DNA of 64,000 nucleotides from an uncultured Bariatricus sp. (GCA_934320645.1 CAKRFP010000011.1:3424-67423); one strand, 5' to 3'; shown: positions 25,573 through 34,506, numbered from the stretch's first letter. The notes: generated from the sequence alone by a model not told the origin. Made by a program: numbers and translations.

Positions 25573-26710
25573 TTTCGAGATCCTCCTTTTCATCCTCACT
25601 TGTCGGAACGGCATTTTCTTCCGGCTCTTCATCCGCCGCAAACCATTCGCTTTCCTCCTGCATTTCTGCCATAGTCAGCTCATTTTCTTCTGCTTCTTCC
25701 TCCGGATTCCTCTTATGCCGCTTTGCCATCCAGCCTTTCTTTTCGCCGTCCTTCATCGCTTTGGATGCGGCTGGCGTACTTCCCTGAGTCAGCTCCAGGA
25801 AGACATCCTCCAGCGTCGTGCGGCTGTGATACAACATAAGTAACGGGCAGCCCGCCTGTGCAAATGCCATAAATACTGCTTCCCTGATATCTTTTCCATC
25901 CTTCGGGAACAGACTCGCCTTTACCGTTCCTTCTTCTTTTCCGTGTTCCACAGATGCCTTCTGAACATTGCCGATTGTGCCGATGACTTTCCGTACCGTC
26001 TCTTCATTTCCCTTTGCCAGAATTTCCACCGTCTGCTGATTCGTCAGAAGCTTTTCCAGATTCTCCGGTGTATCACTTGCCACCAGTTTCCCTTTGGAAA
26101 TGATCATAATATAATCACAGACTTCCTGGATCTCTGCCAGAATGTGCGAGCTCAGGATCACGGTATGCTCTTTTGCCAGCTCGCGGATCAGTTCACGGAT
26201 CTCAATGATCTGCTTCGGATCCAGTCCGACCGTCGGTTCATCCAGAATGATGATCTCCGGGAATCCAAGGATCGCCTGCGCAAGTCCGACTCTCTGCTTA
26301 TAACCTTTGGACAGGTTCTTGATCAGCCGGTCCTGCACATCCATGATCTTCACCATCAGCATAACCTTCTCGATCTGCTCTTCCCGTTCCTTTTTCGGAA
26401 TCTTCTTCAGCTCCGCCACAAACCGCAGATATTCATTCACTTTCATATCTGTATAAAGCGGCGGCATCTCCGGCAGATAGCCGATACATTTCTTCGCCGC
26501 CTCCGGTTCCTCCAGTATATTGTGCCCATTGATCAGCACTTCGCCCTCTGTGGCGCCAAGATAACCGGTCATAATGTTCATGGTCGTGGATTTTCCGGCA
26601 CCGTTTGGTCCCAGAAATCCATAGATTTGTCCGGTATCTACAGTAAAATTCAAATGATCTACAGCCAGATGTGAGCCGTATTTCTTTACAAGATTTTTTA
26701 CCTCAATCAA
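25556..26710 (-). CDS. ABC transporter ATPase (GldA-like) with acidic C-terminal extension
   Basis: ATPase of 384 residues. It has Walker A GPNGAGKSTT, signature LSKGYKQRVGLAQA, Walker B IIILDEPTVGLDPKQ and switch LSSHIL. The core is about 305 residues. The C-terminal 80 are rich in Glu, Lys and Asp and look disordered, an unusual extension for this family. The start codon is TTG, with AGGAGG 7 bp upstream. It leads the four-gene operon. The transported substrate is unknown. Confidence 0.85.
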   Translation of the reverse strand: MIEVKNLVKKYGSHLAVDHLNFTVDTGQIYGFLGPNGAGKSTTMNIMTGYLGATEGEVLINGHNILEEPEAAKKCIGYLPEMPPLYTDMKVNEYLRFVAELKKIPKKEREEQIEKVMLMVKIMDVQDRLIKNLSKGYKQRVGLAQAILGFPEIIILDEPTVGLDPKQIIEIRELIRELAKEHTVILSSHILAEIQEVCDYIMIISKGKLVASDTPENLEKLLTNQQTVEILAKGNEETVRKVIGTIGNVQKASVEHGKEEGTVKASLFPKDGKDIREAVFMAFAQAGCPLLMLYHSRTTLEDVFLELTQGSTPAASKAMKDGEKKGWMAKRHKRNPEEEAEENELTMAEMQEESEWFAADEEPEENAVPTSEDEKEDLENDSNL

Positions 26711-26783
26711 TGTTGTTCCTCCTGACTACAAAATTTCATGCTTTTCAATTATAAGGATGATTTGTGAAACTTCTGGGGGCAAT

Positions 26784-26818
26784 CTGTGTTCATTCTGTGT
26801 TTTTTCTGTGAAACTGTG
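26784..26818 (-). promoter_or_regulatory. Phased CTGTG/CACAG repeats, possible activator-binding site
   Basis: CTGTG occurs at 26784, 26795, 26806 and 26814 (plus strand), that is 11, 11 and 8 bp apart, about 31 bp upstream of the -10 TATAAT of the Gld-like operon. Helical phasing and the missing -35 suggest an activator such as a response regulator. Confidence 0.45.
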
Positions 26819-26937
26819 AACTGCGAAAGTGTCTTTTCTGAGTTGAATCTGTATTGGATGTTTCTTTTGAAATGAAATTCTTTTTTCTTTCGTTGGTTAG
26901 TGATTTTTACTCTCCGGATCATAGCCTAAAATAATAG

Positions 26938-26983
26938 AAATACCGATATTTGGACTTTTCTTTCCACATATCGGTATTTTATT
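26938..26983 (-). terminator. Terminator after the 27.1-28.1 kb membrane protein gene
   Basis: A 12-bp stem AAATACCGATAT/ATATCGGTATTT with T-rich flanks on both strands. Confidence 0.65.
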
Positions 26984-27112
26984 GGTTGAAAAAATATTCT
27001 TTAATCTTTATTTTTGACGTCACTTTTTACGCCTGAAAAATCGCCCTAAAATTCACTTAATGAATTTTGCCTGACTTGTTAATTAGCTCAACAGGTACCA
27101 CACTCTCTCAGA

Positions 27113-28138
27113 TCAGGCAAGAAATTCTTCCAGTATTTCCCGGATCCTCGCCTCTTTAGTCGGCTCCAGCCTGTCCCCGGCATCTTCCTGCCGAAATCTG
27201 GAACCAGCTTCATCTTCCGACTGCACTTTTGCCTGCTGTCTCTGCATCTCATCTGACCGGTTCGCATTTGCCTGTCCCACTTTCGCTGTTGCCTGCACAG
27301 CCTGCTGCTGCACCTTCACATCTGCCTGTACTTCATCCGCTACCTGACTGTGCGTGTTATGATGTCTTCCCATAAACTTTTTACGTTTTTCCATCGGAGA
27401 AACCTCGGAATCTTCTGCATATCTTTCCTTGTCTATCTCTTCTGTGTACCTCTTCTCTTTCACAGAAACAGCATTTACCGTAGCTGCACTTGCAGGCACA
27501 GTTTCTTCCGAAATTGCCCTTTGCGCCTGACCAGAATAAGCAGCTTCATTTTCCTCTACACCGCTTCTCTCTGAAACCTCATCTGCCCTTTGCACAGTAA
27601 CTTGGATTTCCTTCTGGTTCGCTTTCGCATAACGATGTGCATATGTATTTTCCAGAAAATCTACCATATAGGTTTTCGCTGCTTCCAACTGATAAGCATC
27701 ATCTGCCAGCATCCGAAGTATGAAAAGCGCCACGGCTCCTGCTCCTCCTAAAACTGCATATCTGTAAAGTCCCTGTTCCCTCTCCCCCGCTGCATAAGCA
27801 AGCGCTGTTCCTGCGGCTCCAAAAATAAGGCAAAGCCAGATGCTCCCCTTTGCCCACTGTCTCCAGGTGTGCAGCCGCACGCCAAGCACCCGGTATTCAT
27901 ACAAATATTTTTCTACAAATGCGCCAACATTCTGTACTTTATCACTCACCATACACCCATGCTCAAATTTCGCCCTTACAAGCCGCATCAGCGGATGATT
28001 GCTTTTACTCATGTTACTTGCTGCTCTTACCAGCCTTTTCAGTGAAATCCCGGTAATCAGTCTCGCAATCGCGCCGATCCCGATCATCACTCCCGTCAGA
28101 AAAAATACCGTTTCTCTTACCACGAACATTTCCAACAT
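27113..28138 (-). CDS. Membrane protein with long hydrophilic C-terminus, function unknown
   Basis: Not recognised. The product has 341 residues. An N-terminal membrane segment (ETVFFLTGVMIGIGAIARLI) is followed by a cytoplasmic stretch KRLVRAASNMSKSNHPLMRLVRAKFEHGC, two more hydrophobic segments near residues 97-135, then about 190 polar residues rich in Gln, Glu, Ala and Lys that look disordered. The ATG at 28138 has AGGAGG 9 bp upstream and is preferred to the frame start at 28225. Proteins with this layout are common near housekeeping genes in Clostridia but have no assigned role. Confidence 0.6.
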   Translation of the reverse strand: MLEMFVVRETVFFLTGVMIGIGAIARLITGISLKRLVRAASNMSKSNHPLMRLVRAKFEHGCMVSDKVQNVGAFVEKYLYEYRVLGVRLHTWRQWAKGSIWLCLIFGAAGTALAYAAGEREQGLYRYAVLGGAGAVALFILRMLADDAYQLEAAKTYMVDFLENTYAHRYAKANQKEIQVTVQRADEVSERSGVEENEAAYSGQAQRAISEETVPASAATVNAVSVKEKRYTEEIDKERYAEDSEVSPMEKRKKFMGRHHNTHSQVADEVQADVKVQQQAVQATAKVGQANANRSDEMQRQQAKVQSEDEAGSRFRQEDAGDRLEPTKEARIREILEEFLA

Positions 28139-28276
28139 AAAAAGAATCCTCCTTCTTAGATTTACCGTCATTATACCGTAAACCTCCGAATTTGGATTCC
28201 CTAATCGTTCGCCACATTCCGACATCTCCGCCGGAAAATGGCACTGTTTTTCTGTTTTACTTTATCGCTTTACGCA

Positions 28277-28969
28277 TTACATTCTCTCCACAAGACCTTT
28301 GACAAGCCCTACATAATGGGTGATTGCCATCTTCACGAACTCCGGATAATCCATCGTTGCACTGTTGTCGGCTTTGTCCGAAATTGCACGAATAATGACA
28401 TACGAAACTTTATTCAGATATGCGGTCTGTGCCATTGCAGCACCTTCCATCTCCGCACACTTTCCATCAAATGTATTTACCAGATATTCTTTCTTCTCCT
28501 TGCCAGAAATGAACTGATCCCCACTAAGTACTCTTCCGGTAAATGTCTGAATGTCCGGGTTTACTTCTTTGTTTACTTCCACTGCCAGCTTCACCAGCTT
28601 CTCATCTGCCGGGAACGAAAATGTATCCATTCTCGGAATCTGTCCCACCGGATCACCAAACACACTTGCATCCATATCATGCTGAACTGCATCTGTAGAG
28701 ATCACGATATCCCCAATGTTGATATCTGCATCCAGAGATCCTGCCACGCCTGTGTTGATCAGTGTATCAGCGCCAAAGCAGTCAATCAGAATCTGCGCAC
28801 AGATTCCCATGTTGACCTTACCGATACCACTTCGTACCACTACGACTTCCTTGCCGCTCATGATTCCCTTTACAAAAATCATTCCGGCACGTTCCATCGT
28901 GTCCTGAATCTCCATCGATTCCTTTAAGATTGCAACCTCTTCATCCATTGCTCCGATAATTCCTATCAT
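28277..28969 (-). CDS. mtnN: 5'-methylthioadenosine/S-adenosylhomocysteine nucleosidase
   Basis: Cytoplasmic nucleosidase of 230 residues that removes adenine from MTA and SAH for methionine salvage. It begins MIGIIGAMDEEVAIL, has the ligand loop VVVVRSGIGKVNMGICAQ, LINTGVAGSLD, the substrate-binding EMEGAAMAQTAY and the catalytic Asp in AISDKADNSATMDY. The length matches the family. The ribosome site GGAGG lies 8 bp before the ATG. Confidence 0.93.
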   Translation of the reverse strand: MIGIIGAMDEEVAILKESMEIQDTMERAGMIFVKGIMSGKEVVVVRSGIGKVNMGICAQILIDCFGADTLINTGVAGSLDADINIGDIVISTDAVQHDMDASVFGDPVGQIPRMDTFSFPADEKLVKLAVEVNKEVNPDIQTFTGRVLSGDQFISGKEKKEYLVNTFDGKCAEMEGAAMAQTAYLNKVSYVIIRAISDKADNSATMDYPEFVKMAITHYVGLVKGLVERM

Positions 28970-29092
28970 TTGAAAATCCTCCGTTTTTTCTACATATTGT
29001 TTTCATCTATATCCATAGATTTTCCTTCAAAATTCCAATAATTATTATATCAGATTTCTTATAATATGCACTAGCATTTTCTTATAAGACTG

Positions 29093-29098
29093 TGTTAT
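29093..29098 (+). promoter_or_regulatory. -10 element before the TSCPD gene
   Basis: TATAAT about 60 bp upstream of the start at 29160; no good -35 was seen at normal spacing. Confidence 0.4.
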
Positions 29099-29159
29099 AA
29101 TCATTGAGGCAATTTAATAAGACACAATGATAAAATAAATATAAAGGAGGATTATACTC

Positions 29160-29411
29160 ATGGAATTTACACCACAGGGCGTCTGTTCTAAAAACATTCA
29201 TTTAGAAGTAGATGAGGCTGGACGTATTCATAATGTTGAGTTTACAGGGGGATGTAACGGTAACTTACAGGGTATCGGCCGTCTTGTAGAAGGAATGGAT
29301 ATTCACGAAGCAATCTCACGTATCGAAGGCATCAAATGCGGATACAAAGCAACATCCTGCCCGGATCAGCTTGCACTCGCATTAAAAGAATATTTAAAAA
29401 ATAACCAGTAA
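29160..29411 (+). CDS. TSCPD domain protein (TIGR03905 family)
   Basis: Small protein of 83 residues. It carries VCSKNIHLEVDEAGRIHNVEF, GGCNGNLQGIGRLVEGM and the eponymous C-terminal TSCPDQLALAL. The TSCPD domain also occurs at the C-terminus of class II ribonucleotide reductases; stand-alone forms have no known role but keep the cysteines (Cys at 8, 29, 57 and 64). AAAGGAGG precedes the start. A strong terminator follows. Confidence 0.88.
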   Translation: MEFTPQGVCSKNIHLEVDEAGRIHNVEFTGGCNGNLQGIGRLVEGMDIHEAISRIEGIKCGYKATSCPDQLALALKEYLKNNQ

Positions 29412-29869
29412 TCAACTATGTTGATCGCACAATTTTGCGTTTACTAAAGCAGGTCGGGAATTTCCCGGCCTGCTTTGTTTTTGTTCCGATTAAATTTCGT
29501 TTCAATCTAACTCTGCTCAGGCTTCTTGCCTGTTCTAATCTTCAATACTCACATACTTCGCGACCGGGGTGTATTATTTGGTCATATGCTTTTTATCACA
29601 TCAGAAAATCTGTTGCTGGTCTATACAGTCCCGGTCGTTCCTTACCGGTCTGCAAGACCTGGGATGTTGATCTTTCTCAACCTGCGATCCGCATGCAGAT
29701 CTTAAAAGATATCTCTCCATCTCCCTCCTCATATTGTCCCTCTTGCTTACCTGTACTAATATCCACACCGATTAGATAATCAAACGAATATTTTTTACAA
29801 AATATTTTGGATGGGTGGTGTGGAATTTGTTAGTGTTAGTAAAATTAAGAGATTGTTGGTTTGTGTTGG
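29412..29869. other. Intergenic region with no recognised gene
   Basis: After the terminator at 29446-29483 the remaining 390 bases hold no convincing gene. A 114-residue frame from 29435 begins inside the terminator and lacks a ribosome site. A short minus-strand frame near 29690-29780 (DYLIGVDISTGKQEGQ) looks protein-like but is soon stopped, so a decayed gene fragment is possible. Confidence 0.4.
29446..29483 (+). terminator. Terminator of the TSCPD gene
   Basis: Stem AAAGCAGGTCGGGAA/TTTCCCGGCCTGCTTT followed by GTTTTTG. Confidence 0.85.
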
Positions 29870-30340
29870 TTAGATGTAAATGCCATTGGTGTAAGAATCA
29901 CTTACATCTGAATTAGCATAATGAGTGCAGCACACTCGATAATAGTAACCCGTTGGCACAGACAATGTCTTACTTGAACTTACATAACTAGAGTTATAGT
30001 TTGTTGTAGTCCATGAAGTGTAAGAGTTCCAATTTCCATTTACATATCTCTGAACTTTCACTACAACGGTAATTTTAGATACTGATTTCTGCCCTACTGT
30101 ATTACCACCTGCTGCAATCATACCAGTCCCAGCTCTTGTAATATTAGAAGAACCACTTTTCAAATAAATTCCTCTAGTCATTGATCCTACAGTTGCCTCT
30201 GACGACTCATCATGTGTAAGATAAGACCCATCCACACATTCCATCTCATCTGCTGCTTTAGCTTCATTTTTAACTCCACTAAACAACGCACAAACCATCA
30301 TCAATGCCATTACAAATGAAAAAATTTTTCTTTTTGTCAC
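29870..30340 (-). CDS. Small secreted protein, DUF6147-like
   Basis: Secreted protein of 156 residues. The signal peptide MTKRKIFSFVMALMMVCALFSG ends near KNEAKAADE. The mature part, with MTRGIYLKSGSSNITRAGTG, VQRYVNGNWNSYTSWTTT and a final SYTNGIYI, resembles the small secreted beta-rich proteins annotated as DUF6147; this is a recollection of pattern, not a search. The start is GTG with GGAGG upstream. It follows the probable anti-sigma gene by 58 bp and may belong to the same regulon. Confidence 0.65.
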   Translation of the reverse strand: MTKRKIFSFVMALMMVCALFSGVKNEAKAADEMECVDGSYLTHDESSEATVGSMTRGIYLKSGSSNITRAGTGMIAAGGNTVGQKSVSKITVVVKVQRYVNGNWNSYTSWTTTNYNSSYVSSSKTLSVPTGYYYRVCCTHYANSDVSDSYTNGIYI

Positions 30341-30398
30341 GTTTCGCCTCCTCTCTACACTATATTAACAATCAACAGAGAAAAAACTAACGCCATTT

Positions 30399-31388
30399 TT
30401 AAAAGAAATATAAATTATTTAAAATTTCTTCAAAACTGTTTTCATCAATTGTACTATTTATTGTATAAAATGTATCTTTGTATAAAAATTGTGCCACATT
30501 TTCTTTTGTTCCATCTGATAGCTCATACTGCACTACATCTATAACATTTCCCTCAACATCAATCTGTGCTTCTTTTATCTTCTTGTCTTCTACATCATAT
30601 CCATAAGATTTATTTTCACATTGAATTTCCATCTGATATTGAAGAACTATTCCACCATTCTCATAAATTAAGCATACCCTCTTTAACGAAGTATCTATAT
30701 CTTTTACTTGCAAATGTAAATCCGACGGCATATTATCAAGTCTTACTACATCAACACCTATTTCTTCTTTTATTTCATCATATACCTTAGATTCATCATA
30801 ATCATCAACCTTATTCTTATCCCCGTCCTCTCTCTCCGTATCTACCTGTGTCATTTTCCTGTCACCAATATTCTGCGTCCACAGCTTTCCAAAGAACGGC
30901 GTCCCACCAATACTCACCATACTCCACATCATAGCAAGCGCCGCAACAATCGCCACGATTCCATATACTTTCCAGTGCCGTTTTCTCCTGACTTTCCTCT
31001 TTCCAGCGCTCTTTTCAGTATCTTTTTCTTTGTCATCTCCATTGCCGCCTTCTTCACGTTTTACACGATCAATCGGCACGACATTATCTATATTGCTATT
31101 ACTTTCAGCATTTTCTTCAAAACTGTCATCTTTATCATCCTCGCCACGAAGTGCCTGAATCTCACGACCAAGGCGGATTGCTTCCTTATCAGTATCTGAC
31201 AGTTTTTCATATGCTTCTTGCTGTTCTTCATATTCTTGGATTTTACTCCACATCTTTTCATCCAGGTCTTCTGGAAAGGAAACGTCCTGCAGTGATTCAT
31301 CCGAGTCCATTTCTTCCATGATTTCCCCGGCTTCTTTTTCCAGTTCAGCTTTTAAAAGCTTTTCCAGATTATCTTCATGTTTTCCCAT
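30399..31388 (-). CDS. Single-pass membrane protein, probable anti-sigma factor
   Basis: Protein of 329 residues. A long acidic cytoplasmic part (LLKAELEKEAGEIMEEMDS, KMWSKIQEYEEQQEAYEKL) is followed by a basic stretch KRKVRRKRHWK, one membrane segment VYGIVAIVAALAMMWSMVSI near residues 156-175, and an extracytoplasmic C-terminal domain with LPSDLHLQVKD-like and YEISDGTK-like features. The layout matches anti-sigma proteins with a DUF4367-type sensor domain. The natural partner is the ECF sigma factor at 32683-33234, but murG on the opposite strand lies between them. The chosen ATG at 31388 follows GAGG; the frame is open to 31445. Confidence 0.55.
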   Translation of the reverse strand: MGKHEDNLEKLLKAELEKEAGEIMEEMDSDESLQDVSFPEDLDEKMWSKIQEYEEQQEAYEKLSDTDKEAIRLGREIQALRGEDDKDDSFEENAESNSNIDNVVPIDRVKREEGGNGDDKEKDTEKSAGKRKVRRKRHWKVYGIVAIVAALAMMWSMVSIGGTPFFGKLWTQNIGDRKMTQVDTEREDGDKNKVDDYDESKVYDEIKEEIGVDVVRLDNMPSDLHLQVKDIDTSLKRVCLIYENGGIVLQYQMEIQCENKSYGYDVEDKKIKEAQIDVEGNVIDVVQYELSDGTKENVAQFLYKDTFYTINSTIDENSFEEILNNLYFF

Positions 31389-31532
31389 TTTTAACCTCAT
31401 TCTTTTTGGATTTCTTTTTCCTTTAACTTGACCTTTTTCTTTCACCTGTTTAATATTATGATATCAGGGCAGTCTGTCTGCCTGTATCAACTGCGAATCT
31501 TAATTCGCACCATCAATGGGAGGATTTTTATT

Positions 31533-32600
31533 ATGAAACGCATTATTCTGACCGGCGGAGGTACTGCCGGACATGTTACACCTAATATTGCTCTGCTTCC
31601 CCGACTTCGGGAACTGCAGTATGACATACATTACATCGGTTCTTACAACGGTATGGAAAAACAGCTGGTTGAACAGCAGGGTGTTCCATATCATGGTATT
31701 TCTTCCGGTAAGCTCCGCAGATATTTCAGTCTTCAGAACTTTACGGATCCATTCCGTGTTCTGAAAGGCTTTGGCGAAGCAAACCGCATTATTAAGCAGT
31801 TAAAACCAGATGTAATTTTCTCTAAAGGCGGATTTGTAAGTGTTCCTGTTGTTATCGCAGGAAAGAAGAATCATGTTCCCGTTATCATTCATGAATCTGA
31901 TATGACACCGGGACTGGCAAATAAACTTTCCATTCCTTCTGCCGCAAAAGTATGCTGTAACTTCCCAGAGACATTAAGCTCTCTTCCTCAGGATAAAGCT
32001 GTTCTTACCGGATCTCCGATCCGTCAGGAACTCTTTACCGGAAATAAGGAAAAAGCCCGCACTTTCTGTGGCTTCAAAGAAGTGAAACCTGTGATCCTGA
32101 TCGTTGGCGGAAGCCTTGGTGCTGTCGCAGTCAACAATGCTGTACGCAAGATTCTTCCTGAACTCTTAAAAGACTTCCAGGTTGTTCACCTCTGCGGCAA
32201 AGGCAAGCTTGATGAAAAGCTCACCGGTCTGGACGGCTATGTTCAGTTTGAATACATTCAGGATGAACTGAAGGATCTCTTTGCCCTTGCAGATGTTGTA
32301 ATCTCAAGAGCCGGAGCCAATGCTATCTGTGAATTACTTGCGCTTCGCAAGCCAAATCTTCTGATCCCGCTTTCAGCTAATGCAAGCCGTGGTGATCAGA
32401 TCTTGAATGCCCGTTCTTTCGAACGCCAGGGCTTCAGCATGGTTATGGAAGAAGAGGAGCTCACAGACGAGAAGCTTCTTGCAGCCGTTCACAAGCTCTA
32501 CGATTCCAGAGAAGACTTCATAACTGCAATGAACCAGTCTTCTCAACAGGATCCGATCAAGACGATCATTGGTCTGATCGAAGATGCGGCCTCCAGATAA
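31533..32600 (+). CDS. murG: UDP-GlcNAc--MurNAc-pentapeptide-undecaprenol GlcNAc transferase
   Basis: Peripheral membrane glycosyltransferase of 355 residues that makes lipid II. It begins MKRIILTGGGTAGHVTPNIAL with the glycine-rich acceptor loop GGGTAGH. The donor site is VVISRAGANAICELLAL, and ILIVGGSLGAVAVNN is typical too. The ATG at 31533 follows GGGAGGA; the in-frame extension to 31428 has no ribosome site. It is the only plus-strand gene between two minus-strand regulatory genes and is not near other mur genes in this window. Confidence 0.93.
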   Translation: MKRIILTGGGTAGHVTPNIALLPRLRELQYDIHYIGSYNGMEKQLVEQQGVPYHGISSGKLRRYFSLQNFTDPFRVLKGFGEANRIIKQLKPDVIFSKGGFVSVPVVIAGKKNHVPVIIHESDMTPGLANKLSIPSAAKVCCNFPETLSSLPQDKAVLTGSPIRQELFTGNKEKARTFCGFKEVKPVILIVGGSLGAVAVNNAVRKILPELLKDFQVVHLCGKGKLDEKLTGLDGYVQFEYIQDELKDLFALADVVISRAGANAICELLALRKPNLLIPLSANASRGDQILNARSFERQGFSMVMEEEELTDEKLLAAVHKLYDSREDFITAMNQSSQQDPIKTIIGLIEDAASR

Positions 32601-32630
32601 GCTCTTATTCCTCTTAACAACAGATTATAT

Positions 32631-32661
32631 AAAAACAGGTGCCGTAACGACACCTGTTTTT
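32631..32661 (+). terminator. Two-way terminator between murG and the ECF sigma gene
   Basis: An 11-bp stem AAAAACAGGTG/CACCTGTTTTT that ends in T runs on both strands. Confidence 0.85.
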
Positions 32662-32682
32662 CTTACTTATCCATCGGTCCTA

Positions 32683-33234
32683 TTACGTGTAATTATCAGA
32701 ACTATAATTTTTCTTTACCCATTTTCTCGCTCTGTACAGCAAGGCAGTCAGCACATCGAGACTGATTCCCATTGCATCGGCAACATCCTTTTGCTTTCTG
32801 CCAAGACAGTAAACCATCGTCATCGCCTCATACCAACGTTCATTCTCCACATACAATGCATCCAAAATCGTCCAACTGTGTTTCTGTTTCTCTTTTAACA
32901 AAATGTTTCTGAATACACTGTCTTCTGCACTTTCTATATGCTCTTCCAAATACAGATTAGAATACAGTTCAATATCTTCATGCAGATATTCTCTTTTCCG
33001 CTTTTTCATATAATTGATTGCTGTGTTCTTTGTTGTGGTTATCAACCACGCCTCCATGTACTCTTCATCCACTTTATCAAAATGTGTATATAATTTCAGA
33101 AAAACTTCCTGGAATATCTCTTCTGCCGACTCCTTGTGACTGTCAGAATAACTCTTCGCTATTCGATAAACGTTCCCCTTATTTTTATGGTATACGTTCT
33201 CGAATTCTTTTTTATTCTTATTCTGAGAATTCAC
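32683..33234 (-). CDS. ECF-type RNA polymerase sigma factor
   Basis: Sigma-70 family factor of 183 residues. Region 2 reads FENVYHKNKGNVYRIAKSYSDSHKESAEEIFQEVFLKLYTH with the core-binding AEEIFQEVF pattern and AWLITTTKNTAINYMKKRKRE. Region 4 is LDALYVENERWYEAMTMVYCLGRKQKDVADAMGISLDVLTALLYRARKWV, a helix-turn-helix. No anti-sigma overlaps it; the probable one lies beyond murG. The promoter sequence it recognises is not known. Confidence 0.8.
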   Translation of the reverse strand: MNSQNKNKKEFENVYHKNKGNVYRIAKSYSDSHKESAEEIFQEVFLKLYTHFDKVDEEYMEAWLITTTKNTAINYMKKRKREYLHEDIELYSNLYLEEHIESAEDSVFRNILLKEKQKHSWTILDALYVENERWYEAMTMVYCLGRKQKDVADAMGISLDVLTALLYRARKWVKKNYSSDNYT

Positions 33235-33251
33235 TGTAGTACCTCTCTGTT

Positions 33252-33665
33252 TTATTTTTCCTTGAGCTTTTCCAGGATTTCATCCCGATCCTGATCTGTG
33301 AGTTTACCTGGTTTCCAGCCAAATCCGCTCTTATCATTTTTATATCTTGGAATCAGATGCATATGAAAATGGAATACAGTCTGTCCCGCAGCTTCTCCAT
33401 TGTTCTGTACGATATTGTAACCATCACATCCAAGTACATCTTTTAATTCTGTTGTAATCTTCTTCGCAAGTTTAAATGCTTTTCCTGCCAGTTCTTCATC
33501 AATTGAATAAATGTCTGCTGCATGCTCCTTTGGCAGAATCAGTGCATGTCCTTTTGTTGCCGGTCCAAGATCCAGAATCACTCTGAAATCATCATCCTCA
33601 TATATTGTTGCAGATGGAATCTCTCCGTTTGCGATTTTACAAAAAATACAGTTTTCGTCCCTCAT
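33252..33665 (-). CDS. HIT family nucleotide-binding protein (HinT-like)
   Basis: Histidine triad protein of 137 residues. It has the N-terminal zinc-type CIFCKIANGEIPSATIYEDD, then GHALILPKEHAADIYS and the catalytic triad in QTVFHFHMHLIPRY (HxHxH). Members hydrolyse nucleoside phosphoramidates. It lies 17 bp upstream of the sigma factor gene on the same strand, so the two may share a transcript. Confidence 0.92.
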   Translation of the reverse strand: MRDENCIFCKIANGEIPSATIYEDDDFRVILDLGPATKGHALILPKEHAADIYSIDEELAGKAFKLAKKITTELKDVLGCDGYNIVQNNGEAAGQTVFHFHMHLIPRYKNDKSGFGWKPGKLTDQDRDEILEKLKEK

Positions 33666-33774
33666 GTTCTTTCCTTCTTTCTTTAAATTCTTCGATTAAT
33701 TTCGAATCTGTTTACGAACTTGACTTTCAATGATACACTACAACTACTTTATATCATAGAAAGGTGGTATTATC

Positions 33775-34506
33775 ATGACCTTTACCACAAATGATTATGA
33801 AAAATTGTACCAGCTTATGGACTCCAATCCTGAAACTCATGAACTGATTCAAAAACTTCTGGATTCCCAGCAATATACAATCAGCAAGATCAGTCATGAG
33901 GTCCGTAATCCTCTGACTCTGATCTACAGTACCTTTCAGCTTATTGAAGCCAGTCATCCTGAAACCCGTGATTTTTCCCATTGGTCAGAGCTTCGTGAAG
34001 ATATAGAATATACCATTTCCCTGCTTCAGGAGCTTTCTTCCTACAACAACAGCGAGCGCCTTCATCCGAGCACTTTTTCTGTACAGGATTTCCTGGGACA
34101 GATTTGTCTGTCTTTCGCCGCCTCCTTACTGGACACCGGTATTCAATTTACTTCCCTGATATCACCTGATCTTCTGGAAATGACTGCTGATAAAATCAAA
34201 CTCCGTGAAGCCATTCTCAATCTTTTGAAAAACGCCAGAGATTCTATTTCAGATACTGGTTCCGTTCGTCTGGAAGCATCTCTGAGAAATCAGATGCTTC
34301 AGATCACCATATCCGATACCGGATGTGGAATTCCACCAGAACATCTCGACTGTATCTTCGCTCCTTTTGTTACCTATAAGCCAGATGGTACCGGCCTTGG
34401 TCTTGCCATTGTTCAAAGGACTGTTACCGCTCACGGTGGAACTGTAAATGTCACTTCACAGCCAGGAAAAGGTACTTCTTTTTCGCTTTCATTACCTGTT
34501 ACATAA
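33775..34506 (+). CDS. Orphan soluble sensor histidine kinase
   Basis: Cytoplasmic kinase of 243 residues with no membrane segment and no input domain beyond a short N-terminal helix. The dimerisation/phosphoacceptor motif is KISHEVRNPLTLIYSTFQLI, with His near residue 43. The ATPase boxes are N (AILNLLKNARDSI), G1 (ISDTGCGIPPEHL) and G2 (GTGLGLAIVQRTV). No response regulator is adjacent. In spore-formers such orphan kinases often feed Spo0A; that role here is inference. AAAGGTGG precedes the start. Confidence 0.85.
   Translation: MTFTTNDYEKLYQLMDSNPETHELIQKLLDSQQYTISKISHEVRNPLTLIYSTFQLIEASHPETRDFSHWSELREDIEYTISLLQELSSYNNSERLHPSTFSVQDFLGQICLSFAASLLDTGIQFTSLISPDLLEMTADKIKLREAILNLLKNARDSISDTGSVRLEASLRNQMLQITISDTGCGIPPEHLDCIFAPFVTYKPDGTGLGLAIVQRTVTAHGGTVNVTSQPGKGTSFSLSLPVT

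Larger units (their letters stand above)
26711..27112. other. Intergenic region upstream of the Gld-like operon
   Basis: This 402-base gap holds an activator-like site (26784-26818), a -10 element TATAAT at 26748-26753 on the minus strand without a clear -35, a terminator at 26938-26983, and two hairpins near 27049-27120. One of these hairpins is AAAATTCA/TGAATTTT. No gene was found. Confidence 0.6.

Noticed and set aside
29435..29779. Plus-strand frame of 114 codons
   Set aside because: Starts inside the terminator of the TSCPD gene, has no ribosome site and no recognisable domain.
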